DNA from: Xiphias gladius
Lineage: Eukaryota > Chordata > Actinopteri > Istiophoriformes > Xiphiidae
Length of the DNA stretch: 64,000 nucleotides
Direction of reading: 5' to 3'
Assembly: GCF_016859285.1 (NCBI RefSeq)
Contig: NC_053417.1
Span: forward strand, 19,026,706 to 19,090,705
In this document: one piece after another, positions 49,790 to 64,000 of the stretch
Position numbering within the stretch: the first letter of the stretch is position 1
Layout: the number at the start of each line of letters is the position of its first letter
The notes under the pieces: generated by a model
Databases searched by the model: none
What the model was told of the DNA's origin: nothing
Seen by the model: the letters and a program-made list of their open reading frames with translations, nothing else
Position numbers and translations under genes: made by a program

Positions 49790-50121
49790 GTAAGTAACAT
49801 TTATTTAGATCGGTTTGTGTACCTGAAATGTAGCATCTTCACTTGTAGTAAATATCTGCTAATTTTTGTGTGCATTTCTCAAAGAAGGGATACTTTATAT
49901 ATAATTTTAGCCAAATTTAGCTAGCTCTCCTTAGTGTTTTCGGTAACAAGCCAATTAATATTTTTTGAATTTTGAATGAACTTGTTCTATAGTGATGTCA
50001 AGCAAACCTATCTCATAATTAACTAGGTGATGAAACTGGTAAATGTTAATTTATGCGAGGCATTTTGAGATTGCTGCACCGTTTCACCTCAGCATTTAAC
50101 TTAGTGATGTGGCCAGGGTTG

Positions 50122-50141
50122 AGGGGGGGGGGGGGGGGGGG
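50122..50141 (+). repeat. Poly-G run
   Basis: About 19 consecutive G residues following GGTTGA in pabpc1l intron 1; able to form a G-quadruplex and prone to sequencing error. Confidence 0.9.
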
Positions 50142-50317
50142 CATCATTTTTGTGTTTTGTGTTAGAAAAAACGTTTCACAATTCTGAGATCATGTTTTAA
50201 ACAGTTTTCAGCTTCTTTTACAACAATAAGTTGCTCAGTATTGTCATTTTAATCAAGCTAACTACAGTGTTCAGAGTGTTTTTTTTTTTTCATGTTAAGA
50301 TCCTCCTTAACCAAGCA

Positions 50318-50840
50318 TACACTCAGTTGATAGTTTATTAGCAACAGCTAGCTAAAACTAAGGCAGTCTAATACACAACAGTCCTGTATTAAATCCTTCC
50401 TTCATCAAAATGATAATTTTTGATTAAAGGCTAAGTTTTTGATCGACCTGTTTTAGAGAAGTCCTCATTAAACTGTGTGATGCTGCTGAACTGTACTGAG
50501 TCATACATAGAAATGTTTTTGTTATTTAGCCTACCCTCATTAATATAAATGGATGGACCTAATAAAATGGCAACTGGTGGTATAAATAAATTGTTAAATC
50601 AAAGTCCACATTTTGTTTTTTTTTACTTTTAACAATGAGTGTGTGCAAAGCCAGCAGCACCTTTTTATGAAGGTTATAATTTAAAGTTTTCAGTGAATCT
50701 GTCTTAGAGAGGTGTTGATTCAACAGTGTATTTGCTTTGGAGGATGTATTTTTTGCTGTTTAACTGTCTTGCATTAAATCAAGAGGGGTTTTTAATATTT
50801 TTTCTTCCCTCCCTGACAAATGGGGTGGACGAAATTTTAG
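50318..50840. mobile_element. Family B foldback repeat, two partial copies
   Basis: The first part (50324-50580) begins AGTTTATTAGCAACAGCTAG and CTAAAACTAAGGCAGTCTAA and ends GGACCTAATAAAATGG. The second (50668-50840) carries GAAGGTTATAATTTAAAG, TAGAGAGGTGTTGATTCAAC and GGGGTGGACGAAATTTTAG. Both match parts of the family seen at 31228-31690. Confidence 0.55.
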
Positions 50841-50879
50841 ATTATCTGTGAACTGTTTGTGTACCCAGACTGTCGCCCA

Positions 50880-51145
50880 AAACATTCTTTATTTATTTTT
50901 TTATTATTTTAAGCAAAAGGCCAAAAATTCTCATTTCCAGCCTCTTAACTGTGAATATTTGTTGGTTTTCTGAATATTCTTTGATAGTAAACTGAGAAAA
51001 AGGACCATGGCCTCTGGGAGACTATGATGGGAATGTTCGACTTTTTGTTGACTATACCAAATGATTGATTTGATTGATTGATTGGAGAAAATAATTGGCA
51101 GATAAATTGATAATGAAAATAGCTGTTATAGCCCTATATTGAAGT
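50880..51145. mobile_element. Family C MITE-like fragment
   Basis: CAAAAATTCTCATTTCCAGCC, AACTGTGAATATTTG and GATTGATTGATTGGAGAAAATAATTGGCAG-type sequence (in pieces) follow the order of the other family C copies. Decayed. Confidence 0.45.
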
Positions 51146-51309
51146 ATGTTTCTAATTTTTCTGTGGCCTCAGCAACAACCATAGAGCCAAATGAACACTT
51201 TTTTTCTAATATATATGTATATATATATATATATATTATATAATATAAATAAAACAATGTAATACTCAACTGTTGTTTTTTTGTTTTTTTTCGTTTTTTT
51301 TTTAACTAG

Positions 51310-63860
<12,551 letters not shown>

Positions 63861-64000
63861 AGAGCCCTTTCAGGTCAGCAACACCTTGTCTTTCTGTTTA
63901 GGAGACTTTTCAGCAGTGGATGGCTCAGTACAGCACCTTGCTGTTTACAACACATGTAGTATTCAAGGTTTACAGTTACATGGTTGTGGAAAACTCAACA

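Overview
The window is nuclear DNA of a bony fish, most likely a percomorph-type teleost. The genes are vertebrate orthologues split by GT-AG introns of about 0.1-3.5 kb. Intergenic and intronic DNA is rich in short foldback (MITE-like) elements, TG/AC microsatellites and relics of Tc1 and hAT transposons. Nothing bacterial, viral or plasmid-like was seen, and there is no CRISPR array or operon.

Layout. (1) 660-5482, minus: cers5, ceramide synthase, exons 1-8; its last exons lie left of base 1. (2) 9194-16544, plus: an slmap gene with only the coiled coil and two alternative tail anchors; no FHA-domain exons are present. (3) 23117-28899, plus: abhd6, monoacylglycerol lipase. (4) 31098-32501, plus: kctd6, BTB adaptor of cullin-3. 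(5) 36609-40357, plus: uqcc5/smim4, a mitochondrial complex III assembly microprotein. (6) 41067-42602, minus: ogn, osteoglycin/mimecan, convergent with uqcc5. (7) 45674-47641, plus: ywhab-type 14-3-3 with a 1.8-kb 3' UTR. (8) 51322-63860, plus: pabpc1l, embryonic poly(A)-binding protein, complete to its stop codon. All coding exons were joined by reading splice sites and checking that phases agree. Every complete model gives a length close to its human orthologue: abhd6 340 aa, kctd6 237, ogn 268, ywhab 244, pabpc1l 626. For uqcc5 (81 aa) the fish protein is about 11 residues longer.

The genes do not form one pathway. slmap-abhd6-kctd6-uqcc5 correspond to human 3p14-p21 and ywhab-pabpc1l to human 20q13. 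cers5 (human 12q13) and ogn (human 9q22) come from elsewhere. The window therefore records a teleost-specific joining of old linkage blocks.

Non-coding DNA. At least five dispersed repeat families were recognised by comparing copies within the window. A Tc1-like relic inside pabpc1l intron 1 is split by a hAT/BED-finger relic, and one long inverted-repeat element in cers5 intron 4 carries a second insertion. I found no undescribed biological system. The points most worth checking are the FHA-less slmap, a 30-bp copy of an slmap exon edge behind a pyrimidine tract upstream of that gene, GCTA/GTTAGC-rich patches near several promoters, and a perfect 20-bp hairpin beside the presumed ywhab promoter.
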